64,000 nucleotides of DNA, taken from positions 2,296,501 to 2,360,500 of the forward strand of contig NC_135247.1 in assembly GCF_947623445.1 (NCBI RefSeq), read 5' to 3'. This document shows, in pieces, positions 12,663 through 24,807 of the stretch. This DNA is from Clavelina lepadiformis (lineage: Eukaryota > Chordata > Ascidiacea > Aplousobranchia > Clavelinidae). The notes under the pieces were generated by a model that was not told where the DNA came from, ran no database searches, and saw only the letters and a program-made list of their open reading frames with translations. Each line of letters begins with the position of its first letter. The stretch's first letter is position 1. A program made the position numbers and the translations under genes.

Positions 12663-15146
12663 GGGGTCATGACCCATTTCAACGAGATAGGCTTTTCAAT
12701 GCAAAGTACATTAAATCAAGACGCTACTGTCGCAAATTCACATCATAAACCTACACTGAATTTTGGCTTGCAACGACATCTAGGTTATGACTGTCTACAG
12801 TCTTAATTTGGACAAAATCCATGTACTCAGTTTTCCATAACAGCTACCTAAACTTTACAGCAAGTTTTGAACTTAAAAATTTAGCACAAATACTCCTAAA
12901 AACCGAAAAATCAAACCCTCAAAAAATGTACAATTTAGCCTAAACCTGGAACCAGCTGTCGCCAAAACAACAACAAAACTAGTTCACATCGACGTCACAT
13001 GCGCGTTGGACCGGAAAATTTCTTACTTTTTTTAATATGACGCATTGAGTACGAACACGTAATAATCACTGTGTTGCCGGCTCAAAATTGTCTTTATGTA
13101 GGGTAGTGAGCCCTTATAGGGAATTTTTTAATCCGACTGTCTAAGGTTAAAGACGCTTGCATTAGAACATACCAACTGAAAGTCCAACGTGCGCGAAAGA
13201 TTGGCCATCTCTATCGAAAAGAGCTTGAATGTTTATCAAATAGATCAAATTTACACTATCCGCTAGATGGCGATTAGAGCACAGACATCCTTAATTGGTC
13301 AAAAGACATCAATTAAGGTTAAAATTCTGAACCAGCCACAAGTAATTTAGTCCCATTGAAAATCTATGCGCTGTGTACGACATGGCGAAACGCAGGAAGC
13401 CTGGAACAAGATTATAATTCAACAATACGCTAGCAGGATCTGGCAAAAAGGCGATTTTATGTGTTGCCAGATTATCTTAGGAGCGCTCGCAGGAAAGTCG
13501 TAGGAAGACGACGTCTAGCAGTAATATAGACAAGACACACCTACTGATAACATAAAAACTGCGATCGTATTTATTTCCGTTTTGTAAATCAACATGGAGC
13601 GCGACCTATGCCCTAGGGGAGAAGCTTGCCAAAGATATGCAAGGGATGGCTTGGTCGTTAACGTTCTGACAACGATTTAAAGGTTTTTAACGAATTTTCC
13701 AAGCAAATGCAATCAACTCAAGAACAACCAGTAACACGTGAGACAAGCTGTGTCCATACCTTTCAATTCCTTGGTCGGCGTTTTCGAAAGCTTTGCATAG
13801 GTAAGTTCTTTACAAAAGAAGACACTAGCAGCGCGATGAAAGCACGTTCGCGAAAAAAGTTTGCCATCCATTTTCATTCGAGGTTGTTTGCTCAGTACGA
13901 AGCCTGCATCGAAAATCACTTGAAAAGGATCTTCAAACTGTGACAAGTCTGCTAAACAACGCAACAGAAGCTGTTTTAGCCGGCCTGCAAGATGATCACA
14001 GCGAATGAATGTCGACGGTTTTCTTTCGTTCGCCGTGGTAAACCGCGACCACTGTTATGGAACAACAACAAAATACGTCTTGTACTAAATGACAAATCAT
14101 AATTGCTTTGCAAACAGACCGTTGCCAAATACTTCAATCAATGAATTTTGGGTGTAATATGTTGAGGTAAAACCACCAAAAAATGCAAAAGTGTAAACGA
14201 TACATTTTCGAAAACGCTGCCGACAGGCAGCCATTTTGAAAACACAATACCTGGTCGATTGCAGCTTGCAGCTTTATGTCGAAACAATGGTTTTGGTAGC
14301 GCCATCAGCAGTACCAATGGCTTGCGATGCATAGGGCTTTCGTTTACAGTCAGGCTTCCCAGCAACAAAATGGATGCAGTCGCTCGTCGAAGACGGAAAT
14401 TCTGAAATAAAGGGCCATTGAAATAGCATGATTTAGGCGGAACAGTAGTAGAAACTTACAAAAATAACCATAGCAACTATTTTAGTACCTAATGCTCAGA
14501 GCCTGTAAAGGCAATTTTTAAAACATCATGGCCAAAACAGTATTGATGATGGTTGCATCACTAACTTGAAATGTTCACGTCGGCTGGCTCTAAAATGAGG
14601 CGATATGGATCGACACAAAGCCGGAAATGACTTACTTGCAAATCACATGCAAGCGGTAAAATTGATTTATGTACTACTAGCATATATGTCAGTCAATGAT
14701 CGCCCAGCCCCTGGCCGTCAAAGTTAATGCTACCATTCCGTTATCGGTCATTGTGCTAATCCAGAGAGACAAGACTCGTTAGAAGCCAGCCGAACCATGT
14801 CCTTTCACTCCTTTGTTAAATTTTCTATCAGCTTTTTCATCGTTTGTCTGCGTACATTTTAATAAAATATTAGTGCTTTATGCTTTTATTAACTTAAAAC
14901 GCATCCATTCTGTCAGAAAAATACGTACACTTCATTATAGCACGAAAACAATAACTGTCCTACCAGTTTTGCAAATAAAATGAATAAACAAAGAACTAAA
15001 CGCCGTTAAATACAAAAAAGCCAGCCAAAAGTATTTCTGGAAAGAGTGCAATCAAATTTTAGTTAATAGCCTAGCCCAAAGACAAGCTAGCAAGTTAAGT
15101 AAGCCTAAAAACTGAGTTTTACATTCATAATAAGTTTTTGGCTTAA
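12663..15146. repeat. Array 1 unit 5
   Basis: Fifth unit, with A at 14726. Otherwise near-identical to its neighbours. Confidence 0.85.
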
Positions 15147-17630
15147 GGGGTCATGACCCATTTCAACGAGATAGGCTTTTCAATGCAAAGTACATTAAAT
15201 CAAGACGCTACTGTCGCAAATTCACATCATAAACCTACACTGAATTTTGGCTTGCAACGACATCTAGGTTATGACTGTCTACAGTCTTAATTTGGACAAA
15301 ATCCATGTACTCAGTTTTCCATAACAGCTACCTAAACTTTACAGCAAGTTTTGAACTTAAAAATTTAGCACAAATACTCCTAAAAACCGAAAAATCAAAC
15401 CCTCAAAAAATGTACAATTTAGCCTAAACCTGGAACCAGCTGTCGCCAAAACAACAACAAAACTAGTTCACATCGACGTCACATGCGCGTTGGACCGGAA
15501 AATTTCTTACTTTTTTTAATATGACGCATTGAGTACGAACACGTAATAATCACTGTGTTGCCGGCTCAAAATTGTCTTTATGTAGGGTAGTGAGCCCTTA
15601 TAGGGAATTTTTTAATCCGACTGTCTAAGGTTAAAGACGCTTGCATTAGAACATACCAACTGAAAGTCCAACGTGCGCGAAAGATTGGCCATCTCTATCG
15701 AAAAGAGCTTGAATGTTTATCAAATAGATCAAATTTACACTATCCGCTAGATGGCGATTAGAGCACAGACATCCTTAATTGGTCAAAAGACATCAATTAA
15801 GGTTAAAATTCTGAACCAGCCACAAGTAATTTAGTCCCATTGAAAATCTATGCGCTGTGTACGACATGGCGAAACGCAGGAAGCCTGGAACAAGATTATA
15901 ATTCAACAATACGCTAGCAGGATCTGGCAAAAAGGCGATTTTATGTGTTGCCAGATTATCTTAGGAGCGCTCGCAGGAAAGTCGTAGGAAGACGACGTCT
16001 AGCAGTAATATAGACAAGACACACCTACTGATAACATAAAAACTGCGATCGTATTTATTTCCGTTTTGTAAATCAACATGGAGCGCGACCTATGCCCTAG
16101 GGGAGAAGCTTGCCAAAGATATGCAAGGGATGGCTTGGTCGTTAACGTTCTGACAACGATTTAAAGGTTTTTAACGAATTTTCCAAGCAAATGCAATCAA
16201 CTCAAGAACAACCAGTAACACGTGAGACAAGCTGTGTCCATACCTTTCAATTCCTTGGTCGGCGTTTTCGAAAGCTTTGCATAGGTAAGTTCTTTACAAA
16301 AGAAGACACTAGCAGCGCGATGAAAGCACGTTCGCGAAAAAAGTTTGCCATCCATTTTCATTCGAGGTTGTTTGCTCAGTACGAAGCCTGCATCGAAAAT
16401 CACTTGAAAAGGATCTTCAAACTGTGACAAGTCTGCTAAACAACGCAACAGAAGCTGTTTTAGCCGGCCTGCAAGATGATCACAGCGAATGAATGTCGAC
16501 GGTTTTCTTTCGTTCGCCGTGGTAAACCGCGACCACTGTTATGGAACAACAACAAAATACGTCTTGTACTAAATGACAAATCATAATTGCTTTGCAAACA
16601 GACCGTTGCCAAATACTTCAATCAATGAATTTTGGGTGTAATATGTTGAGGTAAAACCACCAAAAAATGCAAAAGTGTAAACGATACATTTTCGAAAACG
16701 CTGCCGACAGGCAGCCATTTTGAAAACACAATACCTGGTCGATTGCAGCTTGCAGCTTTATGTCGAAACAATGGTTTTGGTAGCGCCATCAGCAGTACCA
16801 ATGGCTTGCGATGCATAGGGCTTTCGTTTACAGTCAGGCTTCCCAGCAACAAAATGGATGCAGTCGCTCGTCGAAGACGGAAATTCTGAAATAAAGGGCC
16901 ATTGAAATAGCATGATTTAGGCGGAACAGTAGTAGAAACTTACAAAAATAACCATAGCAACTATTTTAGTACCTAATGCTCAGAGCCTGTAAAGGCAATT
17001 TTTAAAACATCATGGCCAAAACAGTATTGATGATGGTTGCATCACTAACTTGAAATGTTCACGTCGGCTGGCTCTAAAATGAGGCGATATGGATCGACAC
17101 AAAGCCGGAAATGACTTACTTGCAAATCACATGCAAGCGGTAAAATTGATTTATGTACTACTAGCATATATGTCAGTCAATGATCGCCCAGCCCCTGGCC
17201 GTCAAAGTTAATGCTACCATTCCGTTATCGGTCATTGTGCTAATCCAGAGAGACAAGACTCGTTAGAAGCCAGCCGAACCATGTCCTTTCACTCCTTTGT
17301 TAAATTTTCTATCAGCTTTTTCATCGTTTGTCTGCGTACATTTTAATAAAATATTAGTGCTTTATGCTTTTATTAACTTAAAACGCATCCATTCTGTCAG
17401 AAAAATACGTACACTTCATTATAGCACGAAAACAATAACTGTCCTACCAGTTTTGCAAATAAAATGAATAAACAAAGAACTAAACGCCGTTAAATACAAA
17501 AAAGCCAGCCAAAAGTATTTCTGGAAAGAGTGCAATCAAATTTTAGTTAATAGCCTAGCCCAAAGACAAGCTAGCAAGTTAAGTAAGCCTAAAAACTGAG
17601 TTTTACATTCATAATAAGTTTTTGGCTTAA
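15147..17630. repeat. Array 1 unit 6
   Basis: Sixth and last full unit, with A at 17210, followed by the lone closing terminal repeat. Confidence 0.85.
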
Positions 17631-18081
17631 GGGGTCATGACCCATTTCAACGAGATAGGCTTTTCAATGCAAAGTACATTAAATCAAGACGCTACTGTCG
17701 CAAATTCACATCATAAACCTACACTGAATTTTGGCTTGCAACGACATCTAGGTTATGACTGTCTACAGTCTTAATTTGGACAAAATCCATGTACTCAGTT
17801 TTCCATAACAGCTACCTAAACTTTACAGCAAGTTTTGAACTTAAAAATTTAGCACAAATACTCCTAAAAACCGAAAAATCAAACCCTCAAAAAATGTACA
17901 ATTTAGCCTAAACCTGGAACCAGCTGTCGCCAAAACAACAACAAAACTAGTTCACATCGACGTCACATGCGCGTTGGACCGGAAAATTTCTTACTTTTTT
18001 TAATATGACGCATTGAGTACGAACACGTAATAATCACTGTGTTGCCGGCTCAAAATTGTCTTTATGTAGGGTAGTGAGCCC
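17631..18081. repeat. Closing 451-bp terminal repeat of array 1
   Basis: Seventh terminal repeat. Unlike the six before it, its right side is TTAA (18082-18085), which is the target duplication, and the sequence then continues into flank shared with 24780 onward. Confidence 0.85.
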
Positions 18082-18115
18082 TTAACCACATTCTAATTGT
18101 GGAGCTTACAGTAGT

Positions 18116-18289
18116 TTACGCCTGCGTTAGCAGTCGTCTCAACGCATCACTGCAATCGTGACAGCTGCGAAACACTGGTTCAAGCAACCGCCGCAAACAA
18201 AACTCCCCCGCCATAATTGTTGCAGCAATTCTTACACAACTGGAAAATACACAGAGAAATACACAAATACTCGAGACAAGATACGACAT
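18116..18289 (-). CDS. Possible small secreted Cys peptide or first exon
   Basis: The 57-codon ORF starts at the ATG ending at 18289. It has a signal-peptide-like start (MSYLVSSICVFLCVF), then a short chain with FC-x11-C (EFCLRRLLEPVFRSC) and a third Cys. The C-x11-C spacing is that of an insulin/relaxin B chain, but the usual Gly after the first Cys is missing. Its last codons overlap GC|GTAAAC, a possible splice donor, so it could be a first exon; I found no A-chain-like CC-x3-C-x8-C in the stretch downstream that I scanned by eye. The paralogue at 24808-24981 keeps the frame but differs at several residues and lacks the third Cys. No selection signal is evident. Array 1 begins 30 bp past its stop. 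Confidence 0.25.
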   Translation of the reverse strand: MSYLVSSICVFLCVFSSCVRIAATIMAGEFCLRRLLEPVFRSCHDCSDALRRLLTQA

Positions 18290-19373
18290 GAACAATTCCA
18301 CTCGTTTTATATCAGCTCAAAAATATGAAGCACAACCATTTAGCACGATTGTTATTAGGTTGCTTTAATTGGACATTTACCTGACTTGGTTGAGACTAAG
18401 AAAAATCTTAAATTACTAGGTAATTCATGACTTTGCAAATTGACACCGAATTTTTTGGAAATATTTGATTGTATGAACTGTGAATTTTATCACGATGTAT
18501 TGCTTTTAATAATTTTCTGTCCTTCTCGTTTAAAACAGTACGTAATGTTTTCTCTTTAAGCTTAGCCGTTTTAGTTAGTTAGTCATCTAACTAAGGAAAA
18601 GTCTCAGTACACATTATGCTACACACCCTTGAGCCTTTTGGTAGTGTACTTTGGCCAAGAGACTGGTAGAATGTAGGTTATTATGGAAAGGTATGTTTAT
18701 TGCAATCGGATTTTTAATTATAGAAATTGGAAAAAAACGGTTTGAGTTTAGGCTACTTTAAGCCTCTTGTAGGTGTAGGGGCGTGAGCAGTCAGTTTAAA
18801 AGTATGTAAAAACAACTGGAACAAAGAAGTTTCATTCTTTTTGTCGCATGATCTAAAATTCTAAATATTGTTTAGCGTTGTGTTGGTTAGATAGCAAAGT
18901 GTTCGATAGCATTCATATGTTGCTCTTCAAGCCTCCATAACCTCACGCAATGTTCGTGTTCCAATCATTACCACAACTCGGGAAAAGCTGGAAATGAAAT
19001 GTTAGCAACACATCTAAATTAACCAATCCATTGCAAAATGATTTTCCTTAAATTTAATTAATATATCTAGAAATAAAGAAAAAGTCTCGTTTGGAAGCTC
19101 GCTTTTATCAGGCGCTATGTGTGCTTATATAGATAACTAGTCGAGTCGGAATGTCAGCCAGGTCGTTATATGACTAAAATTGTTTTGGCATCATTGATAT
19201 CTTAGACTTTTCATTACACTTGAATGGTTCACTATCTACTCATGATTCATACATAGTGCATATATGTGCATGACTGGTGTTTCCAGACTCTGCGGTCTAG
19301 TTAATAAAATAATTCATGAAACGCCGTGAACATCTTGGCCCGATTGCCATTTTGAGGGCATCCAGGCAGGATA

Positions 19374-19501
19374 GCGACTGTCAAAACAGCGACTGTCATA
19401 ATGGCGACTTCATAATAGCGACGTAATCAAGTGAGCGACATTCCAAAAAGCGATTGTCTAAATGCCGACCGCATTTAAACAGCGACTGTTATGATAGCGA
19501 C
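19374..19501. repeat. Degenerate 15-bp minisatellite (AGCGACTGTCATAAT-like)
   Basis: Nine imperfect units each carry GCGAC or a close variant, starting at 19374, 19389, 19404, 19418, 19435, 19450, 19465, 19482 and 19497; spacing is 14-17, mostly 15. It is present only in this block and absent from the paralogous place near 26049. Confidence 0.65.
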
Positions 19502-19726
19502 TTAACTAGGCTTACCATATTTTTTTGATTGAAAAGCGGGACGCTTCAGAACAACAAGCCCTATCAGATAAATGTGGTTTACATTTTACTAGAAGTATGA
19601 GACTATTTTGGATTCCTATCGTCAGGGACAACTGAAGTAGTAAGACACCAAGAAAAACTAAAATAATGGATTTTACTAGGAAACAAAACAATGTTCAAGC
19701 ATTTGTAAATTTACATAATCGTCCAA

Positions 19727-19952
19727 TCATACTTTTCTGTAGACAATACTTTCTTCCAGAAGTCTATATTCAACTTTATTTTCAGAGACCTGACTCAGCG
19801 TATGAAAAGATACGTGATCTGTAATCTGTGTGTTGGGGTCACCAATTAATTTTCGTTTAACAAATTTCACAAGTATCTTTGGGGCAACATCACTATGATT
19901 GCGTCTTTGGAAAACAACGCTCACATGTATCTGTGCTATAGGTACGTTCTGG
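19727..19952 (-). other. Exon-like open frame, unrecognised
   Basis: A minus-strand frame opens after a possible acceptor (CTACCAG|AACGTACC, about 19952) and stays open to 19727. It reads VPIAQIHVSVVFQRR..PKILVKFVKRKLIGDP. In the other block (about 26200-26305) the first third is kept with mostly conservative changes and the rest is replaced. I do not recognise the family; it may be a remnant exon or chance. Confidence 0.2.
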
Positions 19953-20290
19953 TAGTTTTACTTCATTAAACAATATAAAGAGATATCATTGTGTTTACTA
20001 AGTCCGTTTAGCCGGTGTGTGCATTAGTCATAAGTGTATGACTTGCTTGTTGGGTTTGGGGCCCATTCATAATTTATTTATTTGATTTACACTGGCTTGA
20101 CATGATCTTTGCTTTTTGGAACAAACAAAATCATCTTTGACTACAGGGAGGTCTTGGAGATAGTGTATACAACTATACATGTTAGTGTACAGCCAATGAA
20201 ATGATCCAGCTTCACAGACGTTAAACCATTGTCAAGGCACCTCATGATGTCATTTGCAAACAACTGTGAAAAAAATAAGATGAGTACAAA

Positions 20291-22944
20291 TCAGTAAATG
20301 ATTTTTTTTGAAGCAAGTTGCTTTCGAGCAAGGTGTATGTCCATACATTCTCTTCTGACTGTGCCTTCCCACCAGTCATTTACCGACTTCATCGTATAGA
20401 TGTCGCTGTTGTGCCGGTCATGCAGTTTTCGGCACAAACCACAAAATCCACTTGGAGTTGGATTCAAATATTTCAAGATTGTTTTGCGCTGCTCTTTGCT
20501 TAATTGTTCGAAATTTTCATCCGATTCAACATTTGATAAAAGTTCGCCATTTTGGTCCAGAAATTTGACCCAAGTTCTCCATTCTAAATACTCGGCGTAT
20601 GCTGTGACGTTTTTATCCAGGTAATAAATATATTTCACCAAATCTGCCGGAGTTTTAAAATCCTCTGCGTGAATATAAGATTTCGGTGGCAAGGCAGCAC
20701 TGACGTCATCTTTGTGCGGACCAAATAAGATTGGAACGGCTCCGCTGTATAAAGCGTTGTACCAAAGCTTCTCTGTCATGTATCCATTACAATGATATGC
20801 GTTTTCGAAAACAAGATAAAACTTGTATCTACACAAATAAAACTTTGAGAAAAAATGTAAAATAAATTAAAATATCACTTCCATAAAAGAAATAAAGACC
20901 TAAATGAAGTCATTATACAAATCGGCAACTTAACATCACACCAGGGACCACCTTGGCTTGAGCTACAATAACTCACTTGCTTAAAACTTCATTAAACGAA
21001 GGGTCCCATCGGCTTGCTATTGGAAAGGGTACTCCTGAACATCCACCAAACTGATCGATTTTTAAACCATATTTTCGGAGGAGATCAGCGTATTCAAAAC
21101 GCAAACGTGCCGATGGAATGTTTCCACAATTACTAACTATCCATGCGACTAACCTGCCGCAGAAATCTTATTAACATGCAATTTGCTTTTTTTCTTAGAA
21201 GTTATTTTACCCTTTTTTATAGTCAAGCAACGTCTTAAGCTCGGCGTTAGTTTGGTGGAGATCGGTATTGGCAGCACCAAAAGAGTTTACAGGAACTGAG
21301 TGGATGGCTTTATTCAGGCGTTCAGGATCAGTCAGTATCACGTTTTTCTCTCTCGCTATAAAGTGCATGATATCGCGGCCATGTTTCTTGTTCCTGCGTA
21401 TAAAAAATTTATTGCTTAGACAGATATGAATGCAAATGTTTTTTTTCTATTTCTGTTTGTACCACAGCATCTTGAGAATCCAAGGTAAAGTTGAATACGG
21501 AGAATGCACTCCGGATGATCTTCGGACGCTCATTGTCAAGTTGAAGAAGAAATCTGGAACAGCTTTAGTTCGAAAGGGAACTCCCGCAGTGCTTTCCTGC
21601 AGCCACCAGATGTAGAGTTGCTTTTGTTGTCTGCGTTGTTAAACGAAAAAACCTGTGTTGCATTTATTGTTCATGGCAATGACAATAATTGATTACAACA
21701 GCACAAAAGATGAGTAGCTTTCACTATGTGTACTCATAGCTTAGCTCTGGTATAACCTATTTTGGGCAACCAAAATACTGTACATAAAATAGAGTTTCGT
21801 CAACCTGAGGGATTTTTCTGGAAGGTCGTATGACCGCTTGTTGACATCGGGTACATAAAAGACGACAGCATCACTTTTACTTATCAATGTTCTGTCAAAT
21901 GTGAGTCGGCACTTTCCGCAGATCTTTGAATCGACGGTTATCCTGATGGAAAGCTTCTACGATTAACTATTGGAAATAAAGCTTGACAAAGTTGTACATA
22001 ATAAGCATACGGTTCATGAAATCAATTGCACACTTACTCATTGTTGACATCGTTTATAGTTACATTGTTAGTTTCATGCAGATATTCTAAAGGTACAGTT
22101 CGGTCGCTTCCGTACGGTACAAACCAGAATAGGATAACTTTTTCCTTCGAATCTTTGAGTCTAATAAAAGAAAACATCTTTCAAGTCGAAATCGTGTTTC
22201 TGTCAAAGGTTTGGGGCAAAAAGATACAGAAAGCATATACAGTAGTGGAGTTAAATAAGTTTTTTTACTTAACCACAGGATTTTGTTGAACGTTTGCAAG
22301 AAAATAGGGCAATGGTTTTACTGGAAATAAAAATTTAAATCTTTTTTGTAAATTTTTGCTACTGATAGCTCAATGCGTCAGCTCGGTTCTTGCTTTTTGT
22401 TTTTCTTTGCATATTCTTGGTTTCGGAGGAATTTCCGTGAAAAATTCGCAAGAAATAAACTTGAATGCTGAAATTCTTTCTTCAAAAATTTGTTGCTAAA
22501 TAAAAAAAACGTATATATTAAGTTCAATCGTGTGCTGTAAAAGTGTTACTAAAACATAAACATGACGCATAGAGTGCAATTAATTAATTATGCTTCTACT
22601 AACTTGTATCTTAAGGTATTTTAAAATGTCTACAAGATAGCTGGATAATTATTATTTTGTTGGGGCTGAAAGTTTAAACTCTAAATCTTTATTGTAGGGT
22701 TTGTGCTATTAGAAGTACAACTGCACTCTTACTTTTTATCTTCTTAATAAATTCGGTTTTCAAGGATTTTCGTTTGTTCATACTCATTGGAGAGACTAGA
22801 ACGAGGATATTGTTGACCTTTTCTTTGAGCTTGCGCGACATATGGACTAGTTTTGTCTCCATTTTTTAAATAGATGGTGAAGGTGTAATAAATTGTAGCT
22901 AGGCATAATACTGCCAGTAACTTCCACAACATATTTTTTTGCAT
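20291..22944 (-). pseudogene. GT10 alpha-1,3-fucosyltransferase copy B (type 2), one stop in exon 1
   Basis: Seven coding exons: 22733-22944, 22038-22160, 21805-21942, 21463-21630, 21211-21393, 20977-21153 and 20291-20828, all with GT/AG borders and matching phases (each internal exon is 1 + 3n + 2 nt). Exon 1 gives the type II anchor (WKLLAVLCLATIYYTFTIYL) and stem. Exons 2-4 give the GT10 N-terminal domain (ILFWFVPYG, C-x2-C, DFFFNLTMSVRRSSG). Exons 5-7 give the catalytic domain (AWIVSNCG, FGGCSG, FENAYHCNGYMTEKLW with the GDP-fucose-binding Glu and Lys). Without the stop the chain would be 512 residues. TAA at codon 67, where A and C read TCA, ends the frame three codons and two bases before the exon-1 donor; exons 2-7 are open. 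So it is either freshly dead or used with another first exon. Confidence 0.85.
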
Positions 22945-24775
22945 GATGCTCTCTTTGCTACAGCACAGTACTAAGTAGCGTGTCAACTGTCAAGACGATT
23001 GCCCAAGCATTCCACAGCAAAACTTAGTCTAAAAAGGAAATTTGATATTTTACTTCAGCACTTTACCAACTTGCAACTGAATATGAATACTGAATATGCA
23101 AATATGAAATAAAAAAATATGCCAACTCTACAGTTACTTACGCGCTTTATTGATGAATGAACGTTACACTCTCGATTAAACGTATAAAGAGAGTGACATG
23201 TTTTTGCGTAACTCACATGTCATAAATACCATACGATATCTCATATTTCGCTATATGGAGAAAAACTTGTAATATCGTAATTTACTGTTTGCAAATTAAG
23301 AAATGAAAATCAGATGCAGTGTTTTAAAAATAAATGCAAAATTTATAAGAGTTTTGAAATTCGATATATACTGTAGTAGTAACACACAACATTTGAAAAC
23401 ATCTTAAACTAACAAACAACTAACAAAATCTAAACACTATGTTTCTGCTAACCTCTACACTCGCTCAAATAACGCAATGTTTTTCTTCAGCAACTCAAAT
23501 TGAAATTGCAATAAACCTATAGCTTCCAGCAACGTTTTTTTTATAAAATAACCAACTGCTAACAAAACTGTTTCAAACAGTTTCAAACAAACCTTTCAGT
23601 TTTGTCCAACCTATTCGAATTCTAAGTTTTCAGAAGTCTATTCGTTGAATAGATTCAATATTTATTTCCTTCTGTAGCTTCCTTCGTTAAACCATGTCTA
23701 TCTATTTATGTAAGTAATTCTATACTTTTGTCTGTGACACGAATAAAATGTCAAGCTATCTTTTTTAATTGTTCACCAGATTCGACTATATCTGGTAACT
23801 TTCTCTGTCACAACAAACCTCTGAATGAATTTACGAATAACTTTTCTATAAACAGCAGTGTCAGTTCTTCAGTTATTGGTCAATGCAAGTAAGTTTGAGC
23901 TGTTTGACAAAGATAAAAGCTTATAGCAGTGGACACGTCCGATTTTGTTTGTGATGTAATTTCCGGAATGCAGCGGTAAGAAAAATTATAACGTGCTTCT
24001 TGTAATGGGTTATTGCGATTACGTGTACGTGTGACTTATTTTATTCTTTTCATCTGTATTTGTATTTATCTGTATTCTAGTATTTGTATTATTTACTCCA
24101 CAGACTGTTAGTTCCTCTGAGACGTTATAGGATCTCACTTCTATGCTTAGTACTGAAGAAAGCAGTTGGGTTTATTCTGTTTTTATACCATTTTGATTCA
24201 AAAATTATTTTGGCAGAATGTTTCTAGAAGAAAAAACAAAATTTTTTCTTTAACGTAGAAGATTTATACGAACGATAAAGAATTGCGTTTCATTATCCTA
24301 TTCTCTTGTTACAATACAAAGAGGTGATTTACTTTGCGTCCGCTTACGTTTGCAACACTTACGGCAAAAAGCGGACATTGGGGCAGATACATCACGACAT
24401 GTTCGCGTACAAAAGTATTACTAGTTTCCTAACCGGAGCTTACTATTCAAAATTGTCGAAAATTTATGTTCTAAGCAAGCTTGCTCAGCATAACACTTCG
24501 CTGAACAACTCTAACAGTTCCCTGTACCTAAAAGTCGTTCAGCAATTCTGATCCCATCTACACAACCTCGCCAAACCGTGCTGGGCAGTTTAATTAAGCA
24601 GCGGCAGCGTCGGACAACAATAATTTATCGCTACTATATACTCATAAACATGTTGAGTCTGACCACGCCACTTTGCCGTTCGTAGTCATTACTCATTCTG
24701 CAACCAAATTAAATCGGTAGTTACGGCCTAAATCGTCATTTTGCGCATTGTGGCAATGACCTGAGGCGCTATCTT
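22945..24775. other. 5' flank of FUT copy B, no gene seen
   Basis: Paralogous to 908-2722 (A) and 56727-58126 (C). It lacks both array insertions: the array 2 site reads TTAC here (about 24358-24361), and the array 1 site is an intact TTAA (24776-24779). The ORFs in it are not supported as coding. Confidence 0.7.
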
Positions 24776-24779
24776 AACC
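24776..24779. other. Empty target site matching array 1
   Basis: GCGCTATC-TTAA-CCACATTC is uninterrupted here. At 2715-2726 and 18082-18093 the same flanks are split by array 1, with TTAA on both sides. This pair proves target choice and duplication for array 1. Confidence 0.9.
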
Positions 24780-24807
24780 ACATTCTAATTGTGGAGCTTA
24801 CAGTAGT

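Larger units (their letters stand above)
2723..18085. mobile_element. Array 1: TTAA-flanked tandem composite element, 6 units plus terminal repeat
   Basis: The inserted DNA is 2727-18081 (15355 bp), bounded by TTAA at 2723-2726 and 18082-18085. Copy B's flank shows the same site without the insert: the sequence before 2723 runs straight into that after 18085 with one TTAA (24776-24779). The insert is six tandem 2484-bp units followed by a seventh copy of the 451-bp terminal repeat. The outer ends form an imperfect inverted repeat: GGGGTCATGACCC at the left, and GGGCTCACTACCC reading inward from the right. TTAA target plus a GG-rich start fits the Kolobok/T2 type (TTAAGGRR); piggyBac also uses TTAA but its ends usually begin CCC. 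No transposase is visible, so it would need a helper. Confidence 0.85.
18086..20290. other. Flank between array 1 and FUT copy B
   Basis: It is paralogous to 24780-26630, apart from a block-specific stretch of about 470 bp (19357-19826) where the other block has an unrelated 130 bp. It holds the small ORF at 18116-18289, a 15-bp minisatellite, an exon-like ORF, and the probable 3' end region of copy B (AATAAA on the minus strand near 20076-20087). Nothing else recognised. Confidence 0.6.

Noticed and set aside
2723-18085. Array 1 as tandem LTR retrotransposons (repeat-internal-repeat pattern)
   Set aside because: The repeats do not begin TG and end CA, the target duplication is TTAA, the ends are inverted copies of each other, and no gag or pol frame is visible in the 2-kb internal part.
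20318-20624. Plus-strand ORFs of 61-74 codons inside the last FUT exon (also in all other copies)
   Set aside because: They are antisense shadows of the conserved catalytic exon.
24306-24551. Plus-strand 81-codon ORF upstream of copy B
   Set aside because: The same stretch in the A flank differs and does not keep the frame as a conserved product, and no protein features are seen.
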